A DNA stretch of 64,000 nt from a virus. Within the stretch, counting starts at the first letter, position 1. Each line of letters opens with the position of its first letter. The notes beneath the pieces were generated by a model. It did no database searches and was not told the DNA's origin. It saw only the letters and a program-made list of their open reading frames with translations. The translations under genes were made by a program, and so were the position numbers. Positions 1 through 6,929 of this stretch are shown here, piece by piece. The stretch lies in IMG/VR virus record IMGVR_UViG_3300025874_000005, positions 62,001 through 126,000 of that record, one strand, 5' to 3'.

Positions 1-2
1 CT

Positions 3-368
3 GATTTTCATAAAACATCACATAATAGTAGAGTTAATTTTATAAAAACAGATATAAAGCCTTATGAAAAACAACTATTGAATGAGTTGTATTATGATAA
101 TACTATAATTTATAATGGTAGTGTTGAGGAGGAATATGATGAAGTTATTATTTATGTAAGTAATCAAGAAACATTAGATATAATGTATGAAAATTATGAA
201 AAGTGGAAAGTTAATAAAGTAAGATTTCACATTAATAAACAAATATTTGATTGTAATATTGATAATGCACCTCATAATTATTTTGGGTTTGGACACATAT
301 TGAATGGATGGTATGGATATATTAGTTATAATGGAGATGATGTTTTAAAAATTAGTGATGAGTACTGA
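3..368 (+). CDS. Hypothetical protein, 5' end outside the window
   Basis: The reading frame is open to the left edge of the window (first full codon at base 3), so this is the C-terminal 121 residues of a longer protein. A TTG at 78 could be a start but nothing favours it over continuation upstream. The visible part is rich in Asn, Tyr and acidic residues and has no recognisable motif or membrane segment. It ends 11 nt inside the next small gene, an overlap typical of a phage operon. I do not recognise the family. Confidence 0.6.
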   Translation, partial: DFHKTSHNSRVNFIKTDIKPYEKQLLNELYYDNTIIYNGSVEEEYDEVIIYVSNQETLDIMYENYEKWKVNKVRFHINKQIFDCNIDNAPHNYFGFGHILNGWYGYISYNGDDVLKISDEY

Positions 369-528
369 AAAGGATAAAAATAAAAAATTAGAGAAAGTAA
401 CACTCACTCAACAAGAAATTTGGCAGGCTATGCGAGGTAATATTCATAAGAGTAAAAAAGATTATAAACGTAAACCTAAACATAAGGGTGGTGATGATTA
501 TAATTGGCATCCTGATAGACAAATTTGA
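358..528 (+). CDS. Small basic hypothetical protein (56 aa)
   Basis: The ATG at 358 overlaps the end of the upstream gene and opens a 56-codon frame ending at TGA 526-528, just before a promoter. The product is strongly basic, with a Lys/Arg-rich centre (KSKKDYKRKPKHKGG) and a Trp- and His-containing tail. There is no membrane segment and the family is not recognised. Tight coupling upstream and a promoter immediately downstream support it as the last gene of its transcript. Confidence 0.5.
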   Translation: MSTEKDKNKKLEKVTLTQQEIWQAMRGNIHKSKKDYKRKPKHKGGDDYNWHPDRQI

Positions 529-541
529 AACTCCCGGTGAA

Positions 542-577
542 TTGCTTGGAGAAGCAAGAGAGGGTTCGTATATTTAC
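542..577 (+). promoter_or_regulatory. Early promoter embedded in a hairpin (P1)
   Basis: TTG at 546-548, a 20-nt spacer, then TATATTTAC at 569-577 match the Bacteroidota -33/-7 pattern. The -33 TTG sits at the top of a perfect stem, TTGCTT (542-547) / AAGCAA (552-557), loop GGAG. Nearly the same block recurs before the genes at 3221, 3617, 4799 and 5258. It would drive the gene at 626 and the ligase. Confidence 0.75.
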
Positions 578-612
578 GTATAAATGAGGCGCGAAGCCGA
601 ATTAATAATTAA

Positions 613-628
613 AAAAATAAAGGTTATG
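613..628 (+). promoter_or_regulatory. Start-defining leader AAATAAAGGTTATG
   Basis: The A-rich sequence ending in AAAGGTTATG also precedes the starts at 3221, 3617, 4799 and 7306, with close variants (AAAAGTTATG, AAAGTTATG) at 5258, 8542 and 11120. Here it picks the ATG at 626 over the in-frame ATG at 584, which lies in the conserved post-promoter leader. There is no classical Shine-Dalgarno match, as expected for a Bacteroidota host. Confidence 0.55.
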
Positions 629-850
629 ATTAGAAAAAAACAAGATTTAAAACCGTCAACTCCAATGATAATTGACTTGACAGGTCCCGATGGTAATGCG
701 TTTGCATTACTAGGCTTTGCTAAAAACTTTGCCAACCAACTCAAATTAGATTTTAGTAAGATAAGTGATGAAATGACTTCAGGTGATTATGAGAATCTAA
801 TTGAAGTATTTGATAAGTATTTTGGTTCATTTGTAATATTAGAAAGATAA
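626..850 (+). CDS. Hypothetical protein (74 aa)
   Basis: The start is set at ATG 626 because it follows the recurring AAAGGTTATG leader; an in-frame ATG at 584 would add 14 residues encoded by the conserved leader. The protein has a basic N-terminus and an alpha/beta-looking body (PMIIDLTGPDGNAFALLGFA) with no known catalytic motif. It is the first gene after promoter P1, and its stop overlaps the start of the DNA ligase, so the two are probably translationally coupled. Family not recognised. Confidence 0.65.
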   Translation: MIRKKQDLKPSTPMIIDLTGPDGNAFALLGFAKNFANQLKLDFSKISDEMTSGDYENLIEVFDKYFGSFVILER

Positions 851-2139
851 TGGTTATGACTGAATTAGAAGATTTTATAAATGAAATGCGAAGTACGAGC
901 AGTGCTACGGACAAAATAGACATTATTAAGCGTAGTTCTGCGTTTATTCATGATGTACTTGAAGCGACATATAACCCCTACAAACAATACTATGTCACCA
1001 GTAAAACGTGTAAGAAAAATAAAGGGAAATTCAAATATAACACACATAAGGATGTTTTTAGTTTGTTAAATGACCTAACTAATAGAGTTTACACAGGACA
1101 TGATGCAATTCATCAAGTAAATGGGTTTGAAATGGCTACTGCTTATGGACATAATGTTTATAAAATTATTGATAAAGATTTAGGTATTAGGGCTGGAGCT
1201 AAAGTTATTAATAAAGCAGTACCAGGTCTTATTCCTGAGTTTAACGTAGTGTTGGCTCAAGAGTATAAAGGTAAATGTGAATGGAGTGATGAATGGTATG
1301 TTTCTAGAAAATTAGATGGAGTTAGATGTATAGCTAGAGTTGATAGTGAGGGTAATTGCTCATTATTTAGTAGAACAGGTAAAGAATTTACCACATTAAA
1401 TAAAGTTAAAGAAGCTATTGAAGATACTGGTATTATTAGTACTACATTTGATGGTGAGATTTGTTTAGTTGATGAAGATGGTAATGAAGATTTTCAAGGT
1501 GTAATGAAGCAATTGAGACGTAAAGATCATCAAATTAAAAACCCAGCATATATGGTATTTGATATGTTGAGAAATGATGAATTTGATAGTGGTAAAGGTA
1601 CAGAGCCATTAAAAACACGTTTGCTTAAATGTAGGTCTTGGGTTAGAAATAATTTAGATAAGCCAATGATAGAAAGTAAATGTGATATTTTACGTTTTAC
1701 AGATCAAACATTAATTACAGGTGAGGATCATTTTGAATATTGGAGAAATATTGAATGTAAAGATAATTGGGAAGGTTTAATGTTACGTAAGAATTGTGGT
1801 TATGAAGGTAAGCGTACTAAAAACTTGGTTAAGGTAAAGAAATTCCATGATGCTGAGTATGAAGTGTTAGGGTGGGATAATGATACACATGAGGTAGTTA
1901 GAGATGGTAAGTCTGAGTCGATGACGATGTTGGCTCAGGTTTGGATTGAACATAAAGGACATATTGTGAAGGTAGGTAGTGGATTTACCCAAGAGCAGCG
2001 TTTGGAGTATATGGATGGATCAATTTTAGGTAAAGTAATTACGGTTCAATATTTTGAGGAAACCAAAAATGATAAAGGTGGTATTAGTTTAAGATTCCCA
2101 ACTGTAAAAGTAATACATGGGGATAAACGTGAAATGTAA
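850..2139 (+). CDS. lig: ATP-dependent DNA ligase
   Basis: This enzyme seals nicks in DNA during phage replication and repair. The nucleotidyltransferase motifs are visible in order: motif I K154-LDGVR (adenylated lysine) near residue 154, motif III FDGEI near 200, motif IV EGLMLR and motif V LVKVKKF in the last third, followed by a C-terminal OB-fold-like region ending near VTVQYFEE. At 429 residues it is close to the size of T4 gp30-type ligases. The ATG at 850 overlaps the previous stop; an in-frame ATG at 856 is a possible alternative (GGTTATG context). It lies in the early region under P1, consistent with a replication role. Confidence 0.95.
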   Translation: MVMTELEDFINEMRSTSSATDKIDIIKRSSAFIHDVLEATYNPYKQYYVTSKTCKKNKGKFKYNTHKDVFSLLNDLTNRVYTGHDAIHQVNGFEMATAYGHNVYKIIDKDLGIRAGAKVINKAVPGLIPEFNVVLAQEYKGKCEWSDEWYVSRKLDGVRCIARVDSEGNCSLFSRTGKEFTTLNKVKEAIEDTGIISTTFDGEICLVDEDGNEDFQGVMKQLRRKDHQIKNPAYMVFDMLRNDEFDSGKGTEPLKTRLLKCRSWVRNNLDKPMIESKCDILRFTDQTLITGEDHFEYWRNIECKDNWEGLMLRKNCGYEGKRTKNLVKVKKFHDAEYEVLGWDNDTHEVVRDGKSESMTMLAQVWIEHKGHIVKVGSGFTQEQRLEYMDGSILGKVITVQYFEETKNDKGGISLRFPTVKVIHGDKREM

Positions 2140-2149
2140 ATTATATAAT

Positions 2150-2326
2150 ATGATAGTAAATCAAGAATCAACATTAAGTTTTAAACATTGGGATGAAGAG
2201 GTTGTGATAAAAAGAGATCATAGCGATTTAACAATTGGTGAATTTTACCAAATATGTAAGCAATTAGCTTTAGGGGCTGGTTTTCAACCAAACAATGTAG
2301 ATGAATATTTTAATATAGACCAATAA
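2150..2326 (+). CDS. Hypothetical protein (58 aa)
   Basis: The frame is open from ATG 2117, inside the ligase gene, but ATG 2150 gives a non-overlapping 58-residue product and is preferred. The sequence (MIVNQESTLSFKHWDE...) is acidic and soluble, without a recognised domain. It is followed after 11 nt by the next small gene and is probably co-transcribed with the ligase. Confidence 0.55.
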   Translation: MIVNQESTLSFKHWDEEVVIKRDHSDLTIGEFYQICKQLALGAGFQPNNVDEYFNIDQ

Positions 2327-2337
2327 TATAACTTCAA

Positions 2338-2562
2338 ATGGAAAATAAAACAGGTAGAAAATACAATCGTAAAAAGTGGAATTGGTGTGAGTTGGAAGAT
2401 GGAAAATATGATGATGTAAAAAGTAAATATGATGAGCATCCTTACTATGATAGCCCTAAGCGTAAGAAAAATGAGGAAGCATTCTTTTGGTTTATTACAA
2501 TAGCTGGTGGTTGTGTTGTTGGAATGATTTTAGGTGGGTTAGTAATTAAACTTATATTTTAA
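2338..2562 (+). CDS. Small C-terminally anchored membrane protein (74 aa)
   Basis: The first 48 residues are highly charged (Lys/Asp/Tyr-rich). Residues about 49-74 (FFWFITIAGGCVVGMILGGLVI) form one hydrophobic helix with a glycine zipper, so this is a probable tail-anchored inner-membrane protein with its body in the cytoplasm. Its stop overlaps the next start by one base. Such early phage membrane peptides often act in superinfection exclusion or host takeover, but nothing in the sequence shows which. Confidence 0.6.
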   Translation: MENKTGRKYNRKKWNWCELEDGKYDDVKSKYDEHPYYDSPKRKKNEEAFFWFITIAGGCVVGMILGGLVIKLIF

Positions 2563-2792
2563 TGGGAGTAGAATTAGATAAAGAATTGATGAGTAAAATG
2601 ACACTGCAAGAGCGTTTTGATTACATAAATGAAATTAAACGACTGAAGATGTTTGCTCAAAACCCAAAGCAGAGAAATGACGAATGGGTGGATAGAGATG
2701 AGAATGAATGGGATTCCAGCAGCGGTGGAGATAAATTAAATCGTCGCGGTGGAGAGTATAACGACGTGGGAGATGATTCAAATGAGTACTAA
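2562..2792 (+). CDS. Hypothetical acidic protein (76 aa)
   Basis: The ATG overlaps the upstream stop. The N-terminal 35 residues look helical (ELMSKMTLQERFDYINEIKRL); the C-terminal half is polar and low in complexity (Asp, Glu, Gly, Ser), probably disordered. No known motif. Its position between two small membrane-protein genes suggests one small operon. Confidence 0.55.
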   Translation: MGVELDKELMSKMTLQERFDYINEIKRLKMFAQNPKQRNDEWVDRDENEWDSSSGGDKLNRRGGEYNDVGDDSNEY

Positions 2793-2811
2793 TAATTAAA
2801 ATCAACATTAT

Positions 2812-2976
2812 ATGGATAATGAGATAATAATTGCTTTAATAGGTGTTCCTGCAATATTCCTATTTGCATTTGGGTGGACGTGGTTAGAGGAGCGTTCACG
2901 AGCGCGTTCTAAGCGTAAGTATGACCAACAAATGGCTAAATATGACACGTGGATGGATGAGATTAAGCGTATGTAA
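2812..2976 (+). CDS. Small membrane protein (54 aa)
   Basis: The ATG at 2812 opens 54 codons to TAA 2974-2976. Residues about 4-24 (EIIIALIGVPAIFLFAFGWTW) form one transmembrane helix close to the N-terminus. An Arg/Lys-rich amphipathic helix follows (LEERSRARSKRKY), giving a positive-inside, cytoplasmic C-terminal tail. It has the same general plan as the product at 2338, mirrored. No function is assigned. Confidence 0.55.
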   Translation: MDNEIIIALIGVPAIFLFAFGWTWLEERSRARSKRKYDQQMAKYDTWMDEIKRM

Positions 2977-2989
2977 CAAACGTTGATAA

Positions 2990-3110
2990 GGGTATATGGA
3001 CTAAAGTGGCACTGCCGTTAACCCCTCTTGCCCGCGCATCCAACCTTACCACTAGGTAACGAGTATATACTTGTGAACATAACGGAAACGCGCGGTTCGC
3101 GAATATTCAT
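2990..3110 (+). ncRNA. Candidate structured non-coding segment
   Basis: The gap between 2976 and the next promoter has no ORF and is GC-richer than its surroundings. A long-range helix CCGTTA (3015-3020) / TAACGG (3080-3085) encloses a perfect small hairpin TTACC (3046-3050) / GGTAA (3055-3059) with loop ACTA. It is followed by CGCG (3089-3092) / CGCG (3098-3101). This may be a small RNA or a structured 3' end of the preceding operon. No known RNA family is recognised. Confidence 0.3.
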
Positions 3111-3122
3111 AACTATTTCTTT

Positions 3123-3173
3123 AAGGCACCGGCGAAGATATGTGGTTCCCCGAGGGAGCCTTCGTATATTTAC
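3123..3173 (+). promoter_or_regulatory. Early promoter embedded in a hairpin (P2)
   Basis: TATATTTAC at 3165-3173 with a 20-nt spacer to GTG (3142-3144, a one-base variant of TTG). The element lies within an inverted repeat AAGGC (3123-3127) / GCCTT (3158-3162). The downstream GGGGTAAATGAGG leader matches the other early promoters. It drives the gene at 3221. Confidence 0.65.
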
Positions 3174-3220
3174 GGGGTAAATGAGGCGGGAACGCAAGTT
3201 AAATTAAAAAAATAAAGGTT

Positions 3221-3505
3221 ATGTATAGTGTAAGACAATTAAGTGAAGGGGATGTTAAGGACATCATGGAGTATGAGGGCAAGTTATTTAGCGATAACAA
3301 CAGTAATACGGGCTCATGTCTGTGTTTGAAGGTTGATGTTGATGGTGATAAAGTGTACTACCAGGAGAGCTACAGTCGATATGGTAATTTCACTGGTAAG
3401 AATATTTACGGTGAGCGTCGTGACGATAAGCTCAATCACCCACGTCCAGGTTTGCTCACCTGCTCACTTACCACATTTTATGGTAAATCAATTGGTTGGG
3501 TTTAA
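3221..3505 (+). CDS. Hypothetical protein (94 aa)
   Basis: The start follows the AAATAAAGGTTATG leader. The product is a small soluble protein with two nearby cysteines (SCLCLKVDVDGDK), a DGD turn and several Tyr/Gly-rich strands; no catalytic signature is recognised. It is a single-gene transcription unit: its own promoter P2 lies upstream and the hairpin of P3 begins three bases after its stop. Confidence 0.6.
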   Translation: MYSVRQLSEGDVKDIMEYEGKLFSDNNSNTGSCLCLKVDVDGDKVYYQESYSRYGNFTGKNIYGERRDDKLNHPRPGLLTCSLTTFYGKSIGWV

Positions 3506-3507
3506 TT

Positions 3508-3559
3508 AAAGACTCCCGCCAAAAGGCTTGGATACCCGAGTCTTTGTTCGTATATTTAC
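3508..3559 (+). promoter_or_regulatory. Early promoter embedded in a perfect hairpin (P3)
   Basis: TTG (3528-3530), a 20-nt spacer, TATATTTAC (3551-3559). A perfect 8-bp stem AAAGACTC (3508-3515) / GAGTCTTT (3538-3545) surrounds the -33 element, which lies in the loop. The stem starts right after the previous stop codon and ends in CTTTG, so it may also stop upstream transcription. Confidence 0.75.
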
Positions 3560-3616
3560 GGGGTAAATGATGAGATAAGTCCATCGAATAAAGGTTATTA
3601 ATTAAAAATAAAGGTT

Positions 3617-4117
3617 ATGTTAAAGAATTTTAAAAGTGGTTATGCAGTTAGTGGTTCTGATCAAACAGCTAAAGGCGAGAGTAATGATTGCGTGGTGAGA
3701 GCCATTGCGAATGCTTGTGACGTGAATTATTCCCAAGCACACAAATATGTTTCCGACACTTTCAAACGTAAGAAAGGTGAAGGTACAAAACAGTTTATGT
3801 CTACTTTGGACAACGTTAAGGAAATGACGTTTGATGAGGTGGGCCAATTGAGTCTATTTGATAGTGGCATTACTAGAAAGTTAAAGGTGCTAGGTCACGG
3901 GCCTAAACAAGGTGGTGACATGGTTAATCCAAAATATAAGCACAAGCCGGTTGCATTTACAGTTAAAGCATTTGCACAGCGGTTTAATAAAGGCAATTAC
4001 ATACTAGCCGTGAATAAACACGCATTGGCGATTAAGGATGGCGTGGTGATTGACAATGGTAATTATCAGTATGATGGTTATAGGCGCGTAGTAGAGGGTG
4101 CGTACCAAGTATCATAA
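3617..4117 (+). CDS. Predicted papain-like cysteine peptidase-fold protein
   Basis: The N-terminal part has an Asn-Asp-Cys motif at residues 23-25 (NDCVVRAIANA) at the start of a helix. A histidine in NKHALAIKDGVVIDN lies near the C-terminus. This Cys-helix then His-strand layout, in about 160 residues, resembles papain/C39-like domains known in phage proteins. The order of the catalytic pair and the D-x-G turn after the His fit that fold. It is expressed alone from early promoter P3, so a role in early host takeover is more likely than lysis. The assignment rests on motif pattern only; it could be a non-catalytic relative. Confidence 0.5.
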   Translation: MLKNFKSGYAVSGSDQTAKGESNDCVVRAIANACDVNYSQAHKYVSDTFKRKKGEGTKQFMSTLDNVKEMTFDEVGQLSLFDSGITRKLKVLGHGPKQGGDMVNPKYKHKPVAFTVKAFAQRFNKGNYILAVNKHALAIKDGVVIDNGNYQYDGYRRVVEGAYQVS

Positions 4118-4618
4118 GTACTAGTACGTCATTATTAAATATAAGGTGGCGTCGACGGCCATTGTAAGTACCCCTACGGTGACATAACCTACCGTGGTGG
4201 GTACCTTACTATATATTACTTATTACTTATGTAGTACTGGGTGTAATATAATATAGATAATAGTTCGGGCGGCGTGCGGCGTACGTACCGCATAATAACC
4301 CACGGTATGCCGCCGTCCATCGGGCGTGTATATGCGCAAGAAAGGGTGTAGTGGGCTTATTAGAGCGAGTATAAAACTAACCCATCGATTGTATATACAA
4401 ATATATTATATGCAACTACATACAAAATAACGCATCTCAAAAAAATTATATGTAAGCCCATATAGGATAAAGAAAATAAAAACCCGCAAGGCGCAAATAG
4501 TAGCGAACGACGATTTCTTCACATCGATAGAAGATATATGTATATAACGTAATAGCTACTTCATCATGGGGTAATATAAATAACCATAGGTAATTAATTA
4601 AAACCCATATATATCGCC
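4118..4618 (+). other. 500-bp gene-free tract with strong secondary structure
   Basis: No convincing gene is found on either strand; a minus-strand frame at 4446-4661 lacks support. The first 230 bp are GC-rich for this genome and carry two nested structures. One is GTAAGTACCC (4164-4173) / GGGTAC-C-TTAC (4199-4209), enclosing ACGGT (4176-4180) / ACCGT (4191-4195). The other is GGCGGC (4268-4273) / GCCGCC (4309-4314), enclosing TGCGG (4275-4279) / CCGCA (4288-4292). The rest (about 4385-4618) is AT-rich and without clear features. A structured RNA, a replication origin or a remnant of former genes are all possible. Confidence 0.5.
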
Positions 4619-4699
4619 ATGAAACATAAAACAGACATATCCTCAGTGATTTATGTAGCACTTATGATTGTAGTGTTTACATTAGCAACAATTTCTTAA
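4619..4699 (+). CDS. 26-aa single-span membrane peptide
   Basis: The ATG at 4619 opens 26 codons ending at TAA 4697-4699, just before promoter P4. After a short charged start (MKHKTD), residues 7-26 (ISSVIYVALMIVVFTLATIS) form one uninterrupted transmembrane segment. Other small membrane proteins are encoded nearby, which supports a real gene, but its size leaves doubt. No function can be inferred. Confidence 0.4.
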   Translation: MKHKTDISSVIYVALMIVVFTLATIS

Positions 4700-4701
4700 A
4701 G

Positions 4702-4749
4702 GCTTCCGGTGACTTGCGTGGAGAAGCGAGAAAGCGTTCGTATATTTAC
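4702..4749 (+). promoter_or_regulatory. Early promoter (P4)
   Basis: TATATTTAC (4741-4749), a 20-nt spacer and GTG (4718-4720). The upstream block CTTCCGGTGACTTGCGTGG is a diverged copy of the hairpin block of P1 and P5; the inverted repeat is weaker here (GCTT 4702-4705 / AAGC 4732-4735). It drives the gene at 4799. Confidence 0.65.
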
Positions 4750-4798
4750 AGGGTAAATGGGGTGCGAGCCCAAGTGTTAATTAAATTCAATAAAGGTT

Positions 4799-5149
4799 AT
4801 GTTAAATAAGCAAAAAGTTCAAGGTTTTAGAGGTGATTTCGCAAAAGCAGTCGCTCAATTAGAAAAAGATTATGGTGTTACTATTTCATTAGGCACAATT
4901 AGGTTTGATGCTCAAGAATTAAGAGCAAAAATGACAGCTCGAGTTGGTGATGCACCACAAAAAGCTTCAAAAGATGATTTTCAAATTGGAGATGTGGTTG
5001 GTATTAATCATAAAAAAGTCTCTCCTAATGATGAATTTAAAATTATTAAAATTAACAATAAGAACATTAAAGTTCAAGCTATTAATGTTGGTGATGGTAG
5101 AATTGGTGGTTTGATTAATGTTTCACCAAGTCTATTAGTTAAAAAGTAA
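4799..5149 (+). CDS. Hypothetical protein (116 aa)
   Basis: The start follows AATAAAGGTTATG. The N-terminal half is helical and basic (FRGDFAKAVAQLEKDYGVTISLGTIRF). The C-terminal half is a run of short strands (FQIGDVVGINHKK...DEFKIIKINNKNIKVQAIN) resembling a small SH3/KOW-like barrel, such as occurs in nucleic-acid-associated proteins. It is a single-gene unit between promoters P4 and P5. The resemblance is only a fold-level impression. Confidence 0.6.
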   Translation: MLNKQKVQGFRGDFAKAVAQLEKDYGVTISLGTIRFDAQELRAKMTARVGDAPQKASKDDFQIGDVVGINHKKVSPNDEFKIIKINNKNIKVQAINVGDGRIGGLINVSPSLLVKK

Positions 5150-5152
5150 TTT

Positions 5153-5204
5153 AAAGACTTCCGGTGAATCGCTTGGAGAAGCGAGGAAGCTTTCGTATAT
5201 TTAC
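5153..5204 (+). promoter_or_regulatory. Early promoter embedded in a nested hairpin (P5)
   Basis: TTG (5173-5175), a 20-nt spacer, TATATTTAC (5196-5204). There is an inner stem CGCTT (5170-5174) / AAGCG (5179-5183) with loop GGAG, and an outer stem AAAG-CTTCC (5153-5162) / GGAAG-CTTT (5185-5193) with one bulged A. This is the best-folded member of the early promoter family. It drives the DUF932 gene. Confidence 0.8.
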
Positions 5205-5257
5205 GGGGTAAATGAGGTTAAAACACAATAAAAGTTTAATTTAAATAAATAAAAGTT

Positions 5258-6073
5258 ATGATGAATTCAGAAAATTTGCAAGAAGCAAAGTATTTAACAA
5301 AAGAAGCGATTGCCAAAATGGCACCTTCAGTTTTTTCAACGAAGCCAAGTAGTGAGGTTTCAGACAAGTATACACACATTCCAACGGAGCGTGTAATTGA
5401 TGATATGGAGCTTCTAGGTTGGAAGCCAATTGAAGCCAAAGAAGTTAAGGCTCGTAAGAACTCAACAAAAGGATTTCAAAAGCACTTGCTAGTGTTTAGA
5501 AATGATGATGTTGTTATTAATGGTAGTGATGGTGATACAGTTTTTCCACAAATTCTACTAACAAATTCTCACGATGGTAAGAATTCCTTCCAATTTCAAG
5601 CAGGTTTATATCGTTTGATTTGTGCAAATGGTTTAGTTATTGCAGATACGCAATTTGAAGCCGTTAAAATGCGTCATATGGGTTATACATTTGAGGATCT
5701 TCAGGTTTTACTTAAGGACATGGTAGAAAAGCTTCCGCTTACAGTTGAATCTATGAATAAGATGAAAGCTCAAGAAATGGCAGAAGAAGAAATTCTACAA
5801 TTTGCTAAAGATGCCATTAATACTAGATTTTCAAAGCAAGAAATGAAGCGTATTGAAATTGATTATAAAGCTTTAGTTCAGCCCGTACGTAAGGAAGATT
5901 ACGGTACAGACCTTTGGTCAGTATTTAATGTAGTTCAAGAAAAAATTGTAACAGGTGACTTCGATTACCGAGCAGGTGGTAAAGCACGTAAAGCTCGTGA
6001 GATAAAGAACTTCAAGCAAGATATGAAGATCAATAAAGAATTGTTTGATGTAGCACTTCAATATGCGAACTAG
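5258..6073 (+). CDS. DUF932 (phage/plasmid-related) domain protein
   Basis: The central segment FQAGLYRLICANGLVIAD (around residues 117-134) is the hallmark of the DUF932 family, found in phages and plasmids. At 271 residues the length fits. The C-terminal part is helical and basic (AGGKARKAREIKNFKQD). The biochemical role of the family is unsettled. Expression from early promoter P5, and an 11-nt overlap with the downstream nucleotidyltransferase gene, point to an early two-gene operon. The start follows AATAAAAGTTATG; a second ATG lies one codon downstream. Confidence 0.8.
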   Translation: MMNSENLQEAKYLTKEAIAKMAPSVFSTKPSSEVSDKYTHIPTERVIDDMELLGWKPIEAKEVKARKNSTKGFQKHLLVFRNDDVVINGSDGDTVFPQILLTNSHDGKNSFQFQAGLYRLICANGLVIADTQFEAVKMRHMGYTFEDLQVLLKDMVEKLPLTVESMNKMKAQEMAEEEILQFAKDAINTRFSKQEMKRIEIDYKALVQPVRKEDYGTDLWSVFNVVQEKIVTGDFDYRAGGKARKAREIKNFKQDMKINKELFDVALQYAN

Positions 6074-6467
6074 AGTCACATGGTTAAATGGTTGTTTTGA
6101 TGTGCTCCATGCGGGGCACATCCAACTATTTAAAAGAGCTTGGGAGGAAGGAAATGATGTGATAGTAGGAATTGACTCAGATGAGCGTATTCGTCAGATG
6201 AAGGGTGATTGTAGACCGGTGAATTCTCTTGAAAATAGAATGCTCTTCCTACAAAGTATAAAATACATTAGGAATGTAATTCCTTTCAATACGGATGATG
6301 AGCTAGATGGTTTAATTAAACGCTTGGCTCCCGAAGTATTTGTAATTGGTGAGGAGTATAGAAATAAGACAATTATAGGTAAAAAGTGGGCTAAAGCAAT
6401 GTTGTATGTGCCTCGCTATCAAGGCTTAAGTTCTTCGGATATTATAAACGGAACCCACAACTCATGA
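6063..6467 (+). CDS. Cytidylyltransferase-like nucleotidyltransferase
   Basis: The N-terminus carries the HxGH-type signature of the nucleotidylyl-transferase superfamily, GCFDVLHAGHIQLF (residues 10-23). The C-terminal YQGLSSSDII (about 119-128) corresponds to the family's (I/L)S(S/T)(S/T)xI triphosphate-binding motif. At 134 residues it matches glycerol-3-phosphate cytidylyltransferase or the RfaE2 (HldE C-terminal) domain, which activate sugar or alcohol phosphates with CTP or ATP. The substrate cannot be read from sequence. It may feed surface-sugar or nucleotide metabolism. The gene overlaps the DUF932 gene by 11 nt. Confidence 0.8.
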   Translation: MRTRVTWLNGCFDVLHAGHIQLFKRAWEEGNDVIVGIDSDERIRQMKGDCRPVNSLENRMLFLQSIKYIRNVIPFNTDDELDGLIKRLAPEVFVIGEEYRNKTIIGKKWAKAMLYVPRYQGLSSSDIINGTHNS

Positions 6468-6476
6468 TATTTATAA
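6467..6476 (+). promoter_or_regulatory. Late promoter motif ATATTTATAA
   Basis: Exact ATATTTATAA ending 15 nt before the ATG at 6492. It overlaps the last base of the upstream gene. One of eleven exact copies in the window, all on the + strand and all just upstream of structural or internal-head genes. Confidence 0.65.
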
Positions 6477-6491
6477 CAAAATAATAGAATT

Positions 6492-6857
6492 ATGCCAACA
6501 TATCCCAGCTCATCACTAAACGGAAGTGGATCTTTAGGAACGTCAGTTATGACTGCCGGTCAACAATATCTCTTTGAATTAGAAAATACCGCGACGACGA
6601 TTGGTTCGGTAGCTTACTTTACACTGGAAGCTAACTCAACCGCAAATCAAAATCTTCTTACTCAAACACCAATAGCCGGAGCGTTTGGTGGTTTTTTACA
6701 AGATATTGATGAAGGGTCTTTGCAAGAAAATACCTATGGTTTTTCCGTAAGTCTATTTGGTAAGGGTGGTTCATTTACATTTACCCCTACTACCACAATT
6801 CCTGCAAATACTTACTATTTAAAAACAACTGGTCGTGTAGGGTTGGTGATATCATAA
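6492..6857 (+). CDS. Putative structural protein (121 aa)
   Basis: A Ser/Thr/Gly-rich, almost cysteine-free, beta-strand-rich sequence (MPTYPSSSLNGSGSLG...) with no charged catalytic cluster looks like a small virion surface protein such as a head fibre or decoration. The late motif directly upstream supports a structural role. It stands apart from the main structural modules, flanked by metabolic and repair genes. No family is recognised. Confidence 0.55.
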   Translation: MPTYPSSSLNGSGSLGTSVMTAGQQYLFELENTATTIGSVAYFTLEANSTANQNLLTQTPIAGAFGGFLQDIDEGSLQENTYGFSVSLFGKGGSFTFTPTTTIPANTYYLKTTGRVGLVIS

Positions 6858-6929
6858 TATATACGTATGTATAGATGTTATATTGTTAAGGAGAGAAGTT
6901 TCGAGACGACCTAATTAAAATTAAAAAAT

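Noticed and set aside
584-625. Start at ATG 584 for the 74-aa protein
   Set aside because: That ATG lies in the conserved leader (GTATAAATGAGG) found after the early promoters; ATG 626 has the recurring AAAGGTTATG context.
4446-4661. 71-codon minus-strand frame in the gene-free tract
   Set aside because: No other minus-strand gene exists in the window, no promoter or leader precedes it, and the aromatic, hydrophobic composition is what AT-rich noise gives. It also overlaps the 26-codon + strand gene.
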